Notes: a model not told the origin generated them from the sequence alone. Positions 36,446 to 48,652 are shown, numbered from the stretch's first letter. The stretch: 64,000 nucleotides of DNA from Lunularia cruciata (GCA_948567375.1 OX419756.1:11103001-11167000); one strand, 5' to 3'. Translations and numbers: made by a program.

Positions 36446-38640
36446 ACCTATACCCAACACAGGAGCGGGAGTTAGTTACATACGTAGCCGTGAACATGAC
36501 ATAATCTAATCTGATTCAACACTCACTGAGACTAAAGCTCAAGACAAGGGGTTGCCCCATAGGCTCCCCTACAAGGGAACAACCGTTGAGATCAACATTG
36601 GCATCAACATTGGTACTTCTGCTTGGTAAAATTCGGTATTCGGTCACTCCTTCAATCGCTCCCACGTGTAATTTCAAGTAGACATAGCGTAACAATGCTA
36701 AAGCCTGAAATTCTGTGACATACTACCCGATTGACGTCTACTTACTTCAGAACACAATCGATAGCAACCAGTGGTCATGCAAATGATGTGCATTCAAGGC
36801 CATAGGCTGCTATCATGAACTCCACAACGCGTAGTTTCGGGAAAAGCACTAGGCGATTGGGCTAGAAGGACTTGAAGGACTGTTGAACATAATACACCAA
36901 ATCTTTCAGAGAACTATATCTAATCTCTAGTGAGCATGTTTCCAAACATTCTCAAGAGACGACGACACGACCACCCATGAAGGACGGAGGGCAGTTCACG
37001 AGATAATGAACCTTCAATTGACAGATACAATCCAGCTCTGGCAAGGGTGGTCAGGTGGCTCCGCAGCGAGACCCCGACATCCTTCAGACGAGAGGAAGCT
37101 GGCTTCACACCCACTGACTGCCGCGGGCGGACGTTCTCTTTCTTCTCTATCAAGTAAAACCTCAAGACATGGCGACTCCCTCTTCTACAACGATCGACGC
37201 AGTGGTAGACATCAATCACCAGACTCTCGGATAATGCAAACCTTTAGCCCCCACCCCACCACTGGCAGCACCACCCTCCATAGCCTCCGGCCCCTATATC
37301 ATCAACGACCGTAGTGTCTTGTCTCACCTCTGGTAAAGTCCGACTGCACCTTCGTAAGGTGCGTCCTTCACCACATTAGCCGCCTCTCACCCTGTCTCCT
37401 CCACCATGAACTGCTCCTACCCTCCCCTTCTAAAACGCGAGACTCTTTCTTTTGTTCTTTCTTTTAGCCTTCCCTGTATGTTCCGGTGCTATTATCCCTA
37501 TCCACCACCACCACCACCACAACCGCGTATTCCCGCTCCTGCTCCTCTCGCTTCGCGAATCACCTCAATAATCGCTTCAAGCTAGCTGTACCTCGAGGCA
37601 ATGGCAGCAGCAGAAGGAAAAGAAAGATATGATATACTCCCTCGCAGAAGATCTGAAGACGCTATTTCCACCTTCCTTCCTTTCGCTCGACAGGCAACTT
37701 CCGATAATCGACCACCCCAAAGATCGAAAAACCAGGCAAGTCCCGTGGGCCAGAAGTCAGCCAGTCCGTCAATCTTCCCTGTCTGCCTGCGACGTGATAT
37801 TTCAAACTCACAAACTAGTTCACAATGTAGAAGAGCAGCGGTGCCAGTAGACCAGCACACTCAAGCTGTCGTTAATCACAGACTTCGTTCGATGAAGTGA
37901 TCGGTCTGTTCGTCTTTCTATCTTAAGACGATACTCGACTGTATCCTCGTTCGTCGGTCTAGGTCGACACGTTGAACAAGAAACGAGAAGAAATAGATGG
38001 GAGGTAGAATGAGAAGACGAAGTGAGGGGAGACAGAGAGAAGAGAGAGAGAGGGAGAGAGAGACGAGGTACGAAATTTCGATCTCTCTCTCGCTTGACAA
38101 ATGAACACCTTCTCGGAGAGTGGAAAAGGGGAGTGATGGGTGAGAGGAAGGAAGGGAGGGGGGAAGGAAAGGAAGTGCTGCTGGCTGGCTGGCTGGCTGG
38201 GCAGGACACGGCGAATGCACGCCGAGAGACAGATGGGAAGCGAGAAGACGGGTGAGGGAGGTAGAAGAGGGTTGGGGAAGCAAAGGAGACAGGGAGAGGG
38301 AAGAGGAGAGGAGAGGAAGTGGATCCTTGGAAAACGGGGGGACAGGGAGACCGAAGAGAGTGGAATTGCGCAAGAGGTCAGACGGAAACACCACAACGAG
38401 AGAGAGAGAGCAAAAGAGCGCAGCGAAGGGAGAGCAGCGCCCCACGCGTGCGGGGGCTCCGCTCGCGCGGCCGCATCCTGACTCTCGCACGCGCGCTTCC
38501 CCATTACCCGCCCGCTTGGTCCCCATCCTCGACTGCGCGGTTCACCGCACGGAATTCTTCTTCGCATGCTCTCTCTCCCGCATACATCCATACCCGAATG
38601 TCTTGTTGACATTTGCCTGGTCTCTGACGTCGTCGTTCTC
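36446..38640 (-). promoter_or_regulatory. Upstream region and probable 5' untranslated exon(s) of the DRB gene
   Basis: No coding sequence is supported. The acceptor just before the ATG means that at least one leader exon lies in this region. GC-rich blocks at 36950-37320 and 37480-37860, with CACCAC and CAGCAG runs, and the CT/GA tract at 38020-38430 are the likely core promoter or leader. The transcription start cannot be fixed. Confidence 0.45.
38020..38430 (+). repeat. Purine-rich GA/GGA tract upstream of the DRB gene
   Basis: The + strand is nearly all A and G, with many GAGA, GGAAG and GGGAG words and a CTGG run at 38181-38200. On the - strand, the sense strand of the DRB gene, it is a polypyrimidine tract. 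All long frames through here are low-complexity Arg/Glu/Gly or Ser/Leu/Pro strings and are not genes. Confidence 0.8.
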
Positions 38641-41600
38641 GTCCTCGCTCTACAAGAACCCAGTTATAAAACGCATGCCCTATGAGGCACCACCATAGTT
38701 AACAGGTTTTAGCTTAACGCCATTTACAGGCTGGTGGAACGGATGTACATGTATGAAGGAAATGATAATGTATATTATTTATTGCCGGGTGGGAATCCAA
38801 GATATCTTCGATGGTCGGCCGTTGTTAGACATTTATGTCACTCACTCACTTCGTAGTTCGAATTTACTTGTTCAGTTTAACTCAGTCAAAGACTTACTCG
38901 GGCCCCTTCCTTCGACTCCATCGGACCCGGGATTCAACCCCAGGCCCCCTTGATGACGTGCACCACCCGTTGGCTCCATGGTTTCCCCCTTTCCGGACGT
39001 AGTCGCTCCGAAAGTTACGTTTGGTGCAAATGCAGAGCCAACCGGGTCGAGTCAGTCTTTTCTGTCCCGGTCTAATTGTCTTCTTCTTCTCTGTCGTCGT
39101 CGTCGTAGCCATGACCCAGTCAGGGCTGTTCTGTTCTCTCTTCTCACAGAGTCGTCTCGTCTTATCATCGGTCGGCAATTGCAGTCGTGATTGGCTAGCA
39201 CGACTCACTACCGGCACCCTTTCGATTCACCCTCCTGCTGCGCGTTATCGACCACCCGAACGGCTCTTTGGACCCCGAGTTTAACTCACTCACGCAACGC
39301 ATCCAGCAGCGCTCGGAATAATTCGCTGCTTCTTTCTTGTTGTCCTACTTCTATGTTTAGTGGGATGACGAGATTGTTCAAGTTTTGTAATTGTATTTTT
39401 CTCGTGGATGAGGGAGGAAATTTTGCTTTTTGATTTACGTTTTCAGAGAGGTCAGCTCGGGTAATTTTGGGGTGTGATTATCTTTTGTCTCAGTTCGTAT
39501 GGGGTGGGATAAATCCGTTTACTGTATTTTTCTCGTGTTTATTCTGCTGTCTCGTGGATAAGACTGAAACTTTCTTTTATCTTTTGAGGTACATTTTCAA
39601 GCGTGAGCTGATTACCTTTTGTCAAAGTTCTATGATGTTTTTGATAAAGTTCCATGAATGGGGAGAGCACTCTATCAGGTACTTCAGTGGAAGAATAAAG
39701 AATTCGATTTCGAAAAGGACAGTGGGAATGTTGAGCAGAGGCTCTCAGGCAGGAAAACTGTTGCATAGTGACGCATGCTCCTTCTCCTCTCATTATCGGA
39801 CAGGGCTTGTATAGTCAAATAATCACCTGAGGGGATTATTTTGGATTGTTTACCAAACGCGTTTTAAATACTTCTATTTGGTCGAACTGAGGTCTACAAT
39901 TCCTCGCATAGGGTACTGCGGAAACTCATCACACTGAAACTACTCAAGATGTTTATCAATCAGCGCACACAATTCTCACTGGGTTTGACAACCGAAGCTT
40001 AGTGTCCATCAAATCTGTATATTTATTAGATAAACCTTAAAATGTCAAATGTAGGCTCCATTATGAGAAGACATTTGATTTTCGACCGACATAAAGGCTC
40101 AAAGACCTAGCAACTGAATGACGCATCTACCTGTCTGGAGTTAAAGCACCCAAACAAACATTGTTCGGGGATCTATTCGCTCATATATCCTTAAGTCCTT
40201 CTCGTCTGTGAGATGCACCATCGTGTGTTTGGTAGGAATAGAATAGTGGAGACAAGACATGGAGAAATAAGTGCTAATAATTTGATCTACGGAAATGTGG
40301 CTGAGAATCAGACTGAGGAGGTCAAGCACAGTACTGCCCATGGGTATGTGGTATCCAAGAGAGATAAATTAGTAGTATCTAAAGAGCAAGCAATCTCTAT
40401 ATTCTCAAAGATTATTCTTGTTTCGAGTAGTAGGTTGACCTCCTAACCATTATCGGTGTAATCGAAATGATGACAGGGCTTCTTTCTCCAGGTCTATCTC
40501 ACTATCCAAGTCATCAGTATTCATCTCATGATATTGTCACTCTCATTTATGGAGGAATAGTCTGCTTAAACTGTATCAGATTGAATCTTCGACATATGAA
40601 CTCAACGAAGACGAACAACCGTCTTTCGATTGAGAGGTCAAACCTTTTCCTATTTTTTAGAATGCATGCAGTTCAGGAAGAACGTGATCGATCATTTGAT
40701 GATAGGCTGATCTATCAAGAGAAACTGTCTGCTCGTAAATTTTCTTTTGAAACATTTTTGGCTTCTACAATTCACTAATGAGCTTGCAAAGAAAGGAAGA
40801 ATGTTGTTAGTTGATGGAGAGTACTCCGAAATCGAATGTGATGATCCATGCATGGCATTGTCCAAAAGAGTATCTCCTTTAATATGAAGTAATCAGAAGT
40901 GGGGTCTTCATGGAAACTATCGAAAATACCTGATAAAACATCATTAACCTTCAGATCTCCTACTTCACTTGTCGTCAAGATAATAATAGTTCATACATGG
41001 AAATTGTCGAAACAACCAAAGATGTTTTCCACAAAGGAGTCAAAGTTGGAGTATTCATGGAAACCATCGAAACTATCTCATAGGAGATCACGCTGAGGAA
41101 AACCGAGATGGAATAAATTTGCCACATGATGCTTAACGACGCTAATAATATAGTACAGTACGTGTTGTGAGGCAGCTAGCGGATTGAGATGCAGAGTCAG
41201 AATTTTGGAACCTGTATATTTCTAGGTTACTAGCTGTGACGCAGACACTGGAGAAGAGCATCAGTGGATACGAAAGAAGAGTCTTCATTAATTTCACGGT
41301 GAGATAGGTGCGCGGGGTGTGATACTACTAACCCAATAGTGTGATTATCTTTGCGAAATTCCGTTAGGAATGAAAGATCGTGTGATTAGCAAGGCTTCTT
41401 CTTAGACTTGGGGAGAGAAGGTTCACTCTCTTCATGAGTGACCCGAAGAAGCGCTCCCAGAAGATGCAGATACCCCAGTTCAGAACTGCAGAGCAGAAGA
41501 AGCTCATGAGCCTGGATCTCCTCGCGCACGGGACCCGAACTATTCTATCTCCTCTACTGACAATGAGAGGTGGGGGAGGGGGAGCGCTTGCTGCTCTCTG

Positions 41601-43329
41601 AGTGAGTACCTAGAATACATTGAATCTGGAACAAAAGCATCAAAATCACTTCACATCCTCATTCAAACTACTGTACCGATTACGCAGATGTCGAGATCAG
41701 CACTACCTTCCGAGTAGAGCAAGCCTAAAGACAATAGAAGATAAAGAAAAAAAAAAAAAACCAAGTGCTCAGTTGAATACAGTGGTTTTGACACCATAAA
41801 GAGACTGCACCAACAGCAAAAGTTCTGATTAATCGTTCGATTTACTGAGGACGATGAGGTAATACTCGTTTTATTAAGCAGAAACTTTCAATCACAGGGC
41901 GATGATGACGTTTCACTGGCCAGAGAGTTAACGGAATCTCTCTCGAGACAGTGAGGTGGGATGAACTCCTCGGAGTCGAGGGGGAGTAAAAGTGAGGAAA
42001 GTTGAGGACAGACGCAGTCGTTCTTTGTGTTTTCCTCAATTGAGGAAAAGGAATGAGTGCAATCGGGAACAAAAGCACGAAGGACATGGAGGAAGTGTGA
42101 AATGGCAGTGTTGGGGTGGATAACATATTTTGTCAACGACCGATAGATTTCTCATTAATGAGGGGATAAGATATTGGAGGAGAGAAACAAGAAAATGACA
42201 AACCTCGATGGGATGGCCATGGCATGCCAGCTCATGTATGCTGGTGCGAAATTTATACGGAAGGATATAATACATGTGCTTTATCACAAAAAACTCTAGT
42301 CCAGTCACGGAGATGCCGTGGCACTGTTCCGTGAAGAACTCCCATCAAACCACCATTTATTGTATTTACTATTATTTATCGCTCCAGTAAAGCAAGTCTC
42401 GTCCACAATTAACATGGTAACTAAGTGGCATTATGAACGACAAACCCAAGCTACAGTGACGGGTATTATAAAACAACAACAATGATACGAAGCTTTATGG
42501 TCAGATACTACTCGATGAAGCTACAGTGTGACGAGGATTTGTCAAGAATTAACACTTTGGGTTTAGTTTTAAGTATTATTAACACCATCATTATAGTAAA
42601 GGTGGTGGTAGTAGTAATTATCCTCGTGGTAAGAGTAGTGGTGCTGGTGCTGGTGATCAGGCAGTTTCTGCTTCCATGTACTCCAGTGTATTTATCATCC
42701 TCCTTTTGTGGATCGTTTTTTTCCTCATCTTTTTCCGTGTGCTTTCAAGCCCCATACAAAACTAACGCCCCTACGTCGTCTAAGGCAGGGCCTTTCTCCT
42801 CCTGTCTTTTATCTTTATCTTTATCACTTACTTCCCCGGGTATGGACAGCACTGTACTGTAGTGGAGTAGTTACCACGTTCTCATGCTAAAACACAGTAG
42901 CTCATTTCTACTCGGTATGATCTCAAGACTATTCATGCACACTTTCTATTCAGAAAAAAGTTCAACGAAGTTCTGAAAGTCTTTTTACGGAAATTCAATA
43001 TCGGGATTCGCAGGCTTATATATGAAGATATTTTGATGCAATCTTTGACATGTTAATTGTAGAGCTTTAGTATCCCCTTCCTCCGTGGCATTTCCATCGC
43101 TTGATCTAAGGAAGCACCTGTTGGTAGAGTTGTTATGGTATGTTTTTGCTCAAGGTGTTAAAACCTCATCTGGTGCATTTGCTGGTATCATTCCATTGTC
43201 CATTCCATCGGCCATTTTAATACTTGGAGTTGAAAAATCTGTTCATGTTATTCGTTATGGATTGTCATATACAGTTTTTTATTTCATAAATTCTCTATAT
43301 TTGGTATATAAGATGATGATACTATGTGC
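38641..43329. other. Intergenic DNA between the DRB gene and retrotransposon copy A
   Basis: No gene is supported. Contents: a GC-rich start to about 39300, a poly(A) run at 41744-41760, a GGT/GTA-rich trinucleotide patch at 42600-42660, and a 104-codon hydrophobic frame at 43085-43399 that begins without ATG and runs into the inverted retrotransposon fragment. A 126-codon frame at 42482-42862 is Val/Ser-rich because of the trinucleotide patch. Confidence 0.4.
38880..38985 (-). mobile_element. Possible tRNA-related SINE head
   Basis: Read on the - strand, TGGTGCACGTCATCAAGG resembles an RNA polymerase III A box (TRGYNNARNNG). About 25 bases later GGGGTTGAATCCCGGG resembles a B box (GGTTCGANTCC) lacking one base. 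Spacing and order fit a tRNA-derived SINE head. No 3' tail, terminal T-run or target duplication is evident, so the call is tentative. Confidence 0.3.
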
Positions 43330-46300
43330 AAGGCGACCGCGTAGGATAACAAAGAGGGATGGAAAACCCCCCATCAAACCGTACAAGGATAAGACATAAG
43401 AGGTAGAATGAGGCTAAGCCCAATAGTATCGGTATAATTTATCTGGTGGGGAGGAGCTGCGGGGAGAGTGTGGAGACGGGAGAGGAGAGGGAGAGACGTG
43501 AGACAATTTTGATAAAATCTGAGTGCTCTCTAGCATGTAGCCTTCGAGTGAATAGACGATTCTCTTCGTTTTTCAATTTCAGTTCCATTGTCACCTAGAT
43601 TGAAGACTATGGAGAATGGAGTAGAAAGTTATGAAGTTTTTTTAGTTTTTTTAGGGTTGAGAGTGATCATTATACATTGAGAGTGATGGGTTGTGAATTT
43701 TCATTTCTAATCTCTGGGTTTTCATGATTAAGTTCCATGGGAATTTAATTTGAAAATTTTGGAGACGGAAATTGAAAGTTATGGGAGTTTATAGATTTTA
43801 GGGTTGTAAGAGAGATTGTTTTCTTATGTGAGTTGGGATGTGAGGGGTTGTGGTTTTGCAGATATGGGGAGATATGGAGAGGAGCATCATGTGTTATTAT
43901 CATTATTCTTGTGCTAGCCATGGCTACACCTTCCCATGTGGGGTCGCCTAGAGCGGGTCGGGATACACCATGCCCGGTGTGTCACCGACACTTTACCTCG
44001 CAAGGGGTAAAGACCCATGTGGGAAGGATGCACAAGGACTATGATTGGACCACTTGGGATGCTCACGTGAGACGAGCGACCACATCGACAGCAGTGACAC
44101 TCGGGATTACGCACACTTCTTCTATACCTTCGTTGATCGTTCCAAGGATACCGATTGAGTGGTTAGCTTCTCAGGCGGGTTGCATTTTGGGGTTATTTGA
44201 GACTAGTTTTCCATGTCCACGTCTGTTCCATAGGCTACCCCGCACACTCCATGATGAGGCTAGACAGGCTTTTCGCCTACCACTAGATCGTTTGGCACGT
44301 GATCCCTTGGACGAGTTAGCGTGGTTCCTATTCCTCCTACCCTCGATGGTGTCTTCGTTATGCTAGAGGGGGACGTGCGGGGCATAGAGAGGTGGCGGCT
44401 AGATTTCGTCGATTCCGAGCGGGGGATTGGGCAGCCCTTCAAGAGGAGTCTGTTAGGGCTACACGATTTAGGAGACAGACATCGCCACAGGATACCACAG
44501 ATTCCACTCGATTACGACGATGTAGGACATTGGGTCAGGCGGAAGAGTTTAGTAGAGCAGCACGAGCGCTACACCCTCTGTCTATAGCGAGTCCTACTGA
44601 TGAGACCATCTCTTCCCTACGCTCATTGCATCCTATAGCAGTAGAGGGACTACCACTAGAGGTCTTAGATTATCAGCCTGAGCAGCCTTTATGTCTTGAT
44701 AGGTCGCTATTTGCACAAGCATTGTGCACTGCCCCTCGCCTTTCCTCAGGAGGCTTGTCAGGGATGGTTTATGAGCACCTTAGAGATTGCTTCCAGGCAG
44801 ATGATCCTTCTAGTGGTTTTACCGAGTTGTTTCAAGTGGCTGCAGCAGTAGCGAGAGGAGATATTCCTATGTCTGTTAGTCGGGTCTTAGGTGCTAGTTG
44901 ACTTCTCGCGATCGAGAAGGACACGGGAAGCATTAGACCGATTGCTATTGGAGAGATCTTTTTGCGTTTGGTCAGTCGTACCATTGTCCTTCAGCATCAT
45001 TCTCACTTTCGACATCACCTTAGTCCACATCAGTTTGGAGTAGCTACACCTGGAGGATGTGAGGCTATATCTCTAGGCATTAGAGCACTCCTAGATATCC
45101 ATCCGGAGTGGGTCGTCCTATAGGTGGACGTTGAGAACGCTTTTAATAGCGTCTCACGTGCATCCATCTTTAGAGAGCTTAGGGAGGCTGGTGGATCCTT
45201 GGCGAGTCTCATTCCTTTTGTGCGGTCTTTTTATGGCTCTCCTGCTTCCCTTTACTACCAGCATGGTGGTTCACAGGAGGGAGTCACCGTCTTGGAGTCA
45301 GCTGTTGGTACACGTCAAGGAGATCCTTTGGGGGGGCCCTTATTTGCCATGGCTCACTTTAGAGCTCTCCTGTCTACTACTTTGGCCATGCCAGGTTGTG
45401 TATTTCCATCCTTGGCAGATGATACACACATCGTAGGCCTTGTAGATCAGATAAGGCAGGCCTTTGACTACTTGACTACCGAGCTACATCTAGTAGGCTT
45501 GAGAGTCAAGGTGTCAAAGTGTAGGGCATGGTCCCCTTTAGGTATCTCTCCCCACCTTGAGCTTCCAGAGGGGTGTATCACATCCACAGAGGGACTTCGT
45601 GTTCTTGGAGTGCCAGTAGGATCGGAGGATTTTGTCACACGCTTCTTGGACGCTGCCCTTGCAGAGGATGTTCTCCATGTGGATGACCTTCCATTACTAG
45701 GAGATCCGCAGGTGGCATTTGGTATACTCTCTTCCAGTATTGCTCGTCGACCATCCTACCTCATCCGTACAGTTCCCCCCTCATCGTCCTTCCTATCACG
45801 TCTGAGAGCATTTGATAGGAGGATTATGGGAGTCTTTGGTGATATTATTGGACCAGGGACTTTTGAGTGTGTGACAAGGGATTTGGCACGTAGACAGACG
45901 GCTCTACCGATCTCATGTGGTGGGGTTGGCTTGCTTTCTATGGAGGAGATGGCACCTATAGCGTTTTTGGGTAGTTGGGCTCTCTCGGCACCCCTACTTG
46001 CCTCTCGTTTTGTGGTTGCTGATAGGCCGGTTTTGGAGACTTATGTGACAGAGGTGGAGGGAGGATCCTTTTCTCTCCAGGTGTTCTTGCGGCAGACGAG
46101 AGATAGTCTATCTCCACGAGCACGAGAGGGTTTTCCACCATTTGCTTCACTATCGTCAGATTGGACTAGAGGTCTACAGTCTTCCTTGATGGAGCAACAG
46201 TGTGAGCATACGCTACATTCTCTCTTAGTTGACTCGTCCATTCCTCAGGCTACTAGAGCACGTCTACGCTCTTGCTCCGGCAAGGGTGCAGGCTCGTGGA

Positions 46301-47160
46301 TCCTAGCTCGACCATGCATTAGGGCTTTCCGACTCGCACCGGCTACTTTCTCTACAGCGATGAGGTTTCGCCTAGGTTTGGTCCACCCATCTGCATCTTC
46401 ACTACTCACTTGTGAGTGTGGTTCTACACTAGATGCAGCGGCGGTCCACATGACACGGTGTCCTTTTGGAGGACAGAGGATAGCTACCCATGATGCCATT
46501 AGAGACATAGTGTTTGCTATGGCACGAGAGAGTGAATACTTGGCTTGGATGGAGCTTTTGTATGCGTTGCAGACGACACGTGTCAAGGCAGACTTATACT
46601 TGGTCCGAGATGATCAGGTGACAGTAGCGGATGTCGTGGTGACGGACCCTACGCGAGATACAGTTTCGGAGGGAGTGATTACCCATCCCCCTAGATGGGC
46701 GGCGAGTGCAGCAGCAGGTCGCAAGGTCTCCAAGTATAGGGGCATGCAGCGAGGTCACCTCTTTGTTCCTCTAGCCTTGGAGTTATATGGAGCGATGGAC
46801 ACGGCATTTGACACATTTGTCAGGGAGTGTGCGAGAGCTTATCATGTTAGGCGGCAGGGGGTACCACTCTCACTCTCATACTTTGTAGCTTACTTTAGAC
46901 AGCGTGTATCCATTGCTCTATAGAGGGCAGTGGCTGGTGCAATCCATAGGAGAGCAATCACATTAGGTGATGTTTCTTCGGATGCTCCAGTTGTGTGTAG
47001 ACCGTACGACTTGCATAGCTCGGATATCTTAGGTGCGGTAGGGCAGATTTCTCATACAGACTCTATTGGGGCTTAGCCCCATGTTACCTTTTTTGTCTCT
47101 CCCTTGTACGGCTTGATGGGGTCTTCCCATCCTTCATTTTTCCTACGCGGTCGCCTTTTT
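43330..47160 (+). mobile_element. R2-like non-LTR retrotransposon, best preserved copy (copy A) with inverted 3'-end segment at its 5' side
   Basis: The element runs from a 5' untranslated region starting near 43475 (GACGGGAGAGGAGAGG, shared with copy B) to a 3' tail ending CCTACGCGGTCGCCTTTTTT near 47160. Its 3' untranslated region has a hairpin word TTGGGGCTTAGCCCCA (about 47066-47082). No LTRs are present. Directly upstream, 43330-43443 is the same 3' tail in reverse orientation (AGGCGACCGCGTAGG.. to AATAGTATCGGTAT), giving the whole unit inverted-repeat ends of roughly 110 bp. I see no convincing target duplication. The proteins encoded are described under the coding entry. Confidence 0.88.
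43920..46923 (+). pseudogene. R2-like retrotransposon polyprotein: C2H2 finger, reverse transcriptase, zinc knuckle, restriction-like endonuclease (disrupted)
   Basis: Domain order matches R2-type elements. An N-terminal C2H2 finger lies at about 43977-44037 (CPVCHRHFTS..HVGRMH, C-x2-C-x11-H-x4-H). The reverse transcriptase follows: GGLSGMVYEHLRD, RPIAIGEIFLRLVSR, the DVENAFNSV box, GTRQGDPLGGPLF and the catalytic box as SLADDTHIVG. Next is a CECGSTLDAAAVHMTRC knuckle. A restriction-like endonuclease signature ends the protein: KADLYLV, then VTVADVVVTD, then KVSKYRG, fitting the R/K-P-D..D..K-x2-KY pattern with Ala for Pro. Disruptions: a 2-bp deletion near 44340 relative to copy B, a TGA at 44899-44901 and a TAG at 45121-45123. 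The longest intact part is 45124-46923 (599 codons). These are a type of reverse transcriptase unlike the L1 and RTE types usual in flowering plants. It cannot make a full protein as it stands. Confidence 0.85.
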
Positions 47161-47843
47161 TCATTTATCTGGCCTACTGCACTTAAGATATCCTATGGAA
47201 GAACGAACAGTAGTCACAGAGCCTGACCATAAAGTCAATCAACAAGGTGGTCTTTTATTCTCATAACTCTACAAATTCTTCTGAAATATCTTCATATTTA
47301 GTTCGACGTACCACATATGCATCGAACATAGAAAAAAGTATCCGATGTGAACCACCGTTTCGAAAATCGGAAAATATTACTTGGAAATTAAGGAAGAAAT
47401 TAACCTAAGAACAGGTGACATAATAACTTGATAAAGTGTTCACATGTAGGCAAATAAAGACATAAACTTTTGCACTTGGGGCTGATCATTACATTTTCTG
47501 TTTACAAAGAGTGTTTATGTGTTCCTTTCACCTTTCCTACACACACCACAAGAAACAGGTTTAAAACTCTATTCAGGTTCTAACAGAAGTAATGTAGTGC
47601 GTTTGGATGGTGAACCTATTCGTCAAGTTAATTGCAAGAATTCAAAATTCACGATTTGCCACTAGTCGTCGGATGCATAATTTCATATACGCGTTTTAGT
47701 GGAAACACCATAGACCAAAGGGGACATAAAACTTTTCAGGATGAAAGTGGATAATCGGCGAATTAGCATTGAGAGAACGAGTACAACAAAAGATGTGAGA
47801 AAAAGAAGAAGCTTTGAACATTCCTTTCCATACAAAGGAGACA
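47161..47843. other. DNA between copy A and the foldback element
   Basis: AT-rich and without a recognisable gene. Small frames at 47696-47899 arise from the flanking repeat. Confidence 0.5.
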
Positions 47844-47972
47844 AGGGCGACCGCGTAGAAAAAAATGAAGGATGGGAAGGACCCCATCAAGCCGTACAAG
47901 GGAGAGATGAAAAAGGTAAAATGGGGCTAAAGCTAATCTTCCCATCCTTCATTTTTTCTAAGCGGTCGCCTT
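47844..47972. mobile_element. 129-bp foldback made of the retrotransposon 3' end in head-to-head orientation
   Basis: The left part (about 47844-47932) is the reverse complement of the copy A 3' tail: GGGCGACCGCGTAG.., then GAAGGATGGGAAGGACCCCA, then AAAATGGGGCTAAAG. The right part (about 47936-47972) is the same tail in direct orientation, ending TCTAAGCGGTCGCCTT. The outer 30 bp are therefore inverted repeats. It looks like a MITE but its sequence is entirely that of the non-LTR element tail. It encodes nothing. Confidence 0.85.
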
Positions 47973-48652
47973 CATTCCACGGAAAAAAATTTAAAAAAAA
48001 AAAAACGATATCATTTGTCCCCTTTTCAGTCACTCTCTCCATTCTCTTTTCTCGTCGTTGGGTTCTCTTATGTCGACGGTGTGTTACACTTGAGGTTGAA
48101 TCTACACATTTTTGCTCGTGAAGCCACACGAGGACCAGGTTAAAAGGACACAACCTTCTGCCCAATTTTGCATCCAGTCCACATTTGATAATTTGGGAAA
48201 AGCTTTTAATATGGAGACTTTGTTTCTGCAGTGGATATATCAATCAGTGATAATGTCAGCTATATGGCGACTGAAAGTTAGTTTCAAGACATCATATGTA
48301 CAAAGTTACGGTCTATTACAGATATCGTCGGTATCCTACAGACCTCTCTTGTGATATCTCTCAAATCAGCGTAGTCTAATCATCAACCTGTTGTATTTTA
48401 AGTCCTTGTGATCTTTCTCAAACTGCGAAAGCCATATTGACGGCTTTATGTGTTTTCAGCAAGAATATTTTAGTTCATGTAATGAGCTAAGGAGGAAGCT
48501 CACTTATTATGTCTCCTTTTGTGCTTGATCTTGGCCACACACTAATGGAGTTCAGTGAGGTTTGACATGCGATGTATTATATAGATTAACCTCCAGTAGT
48601 CTTATGATGATATTCTGTTCAGTAATCAGTAGGTAGTAAAATAAAGAAAAAC

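Noticed and set aside
37959-38612. Long minus-strand open frames of 200 or more codons upstream of the DRB gene
   Set aside because: They are Ser/Leu/Pro strings produced by the CT-rich tract, overlap in several frames and have no conserved domain.
45956-46586. Minus-strand frames within retrotransposon copy A
   Set aside because: They are shadows of the reverse-transcriptase and endonuclease frame on the + strand.
43330-47160. DNA transposon with terminal inverted repeats
   Set aside because: The coding region is a reverse transcriptase with an endonuclease, no transposase is present, and the left repeat is an inverted copy of the 3' untranslated tail.
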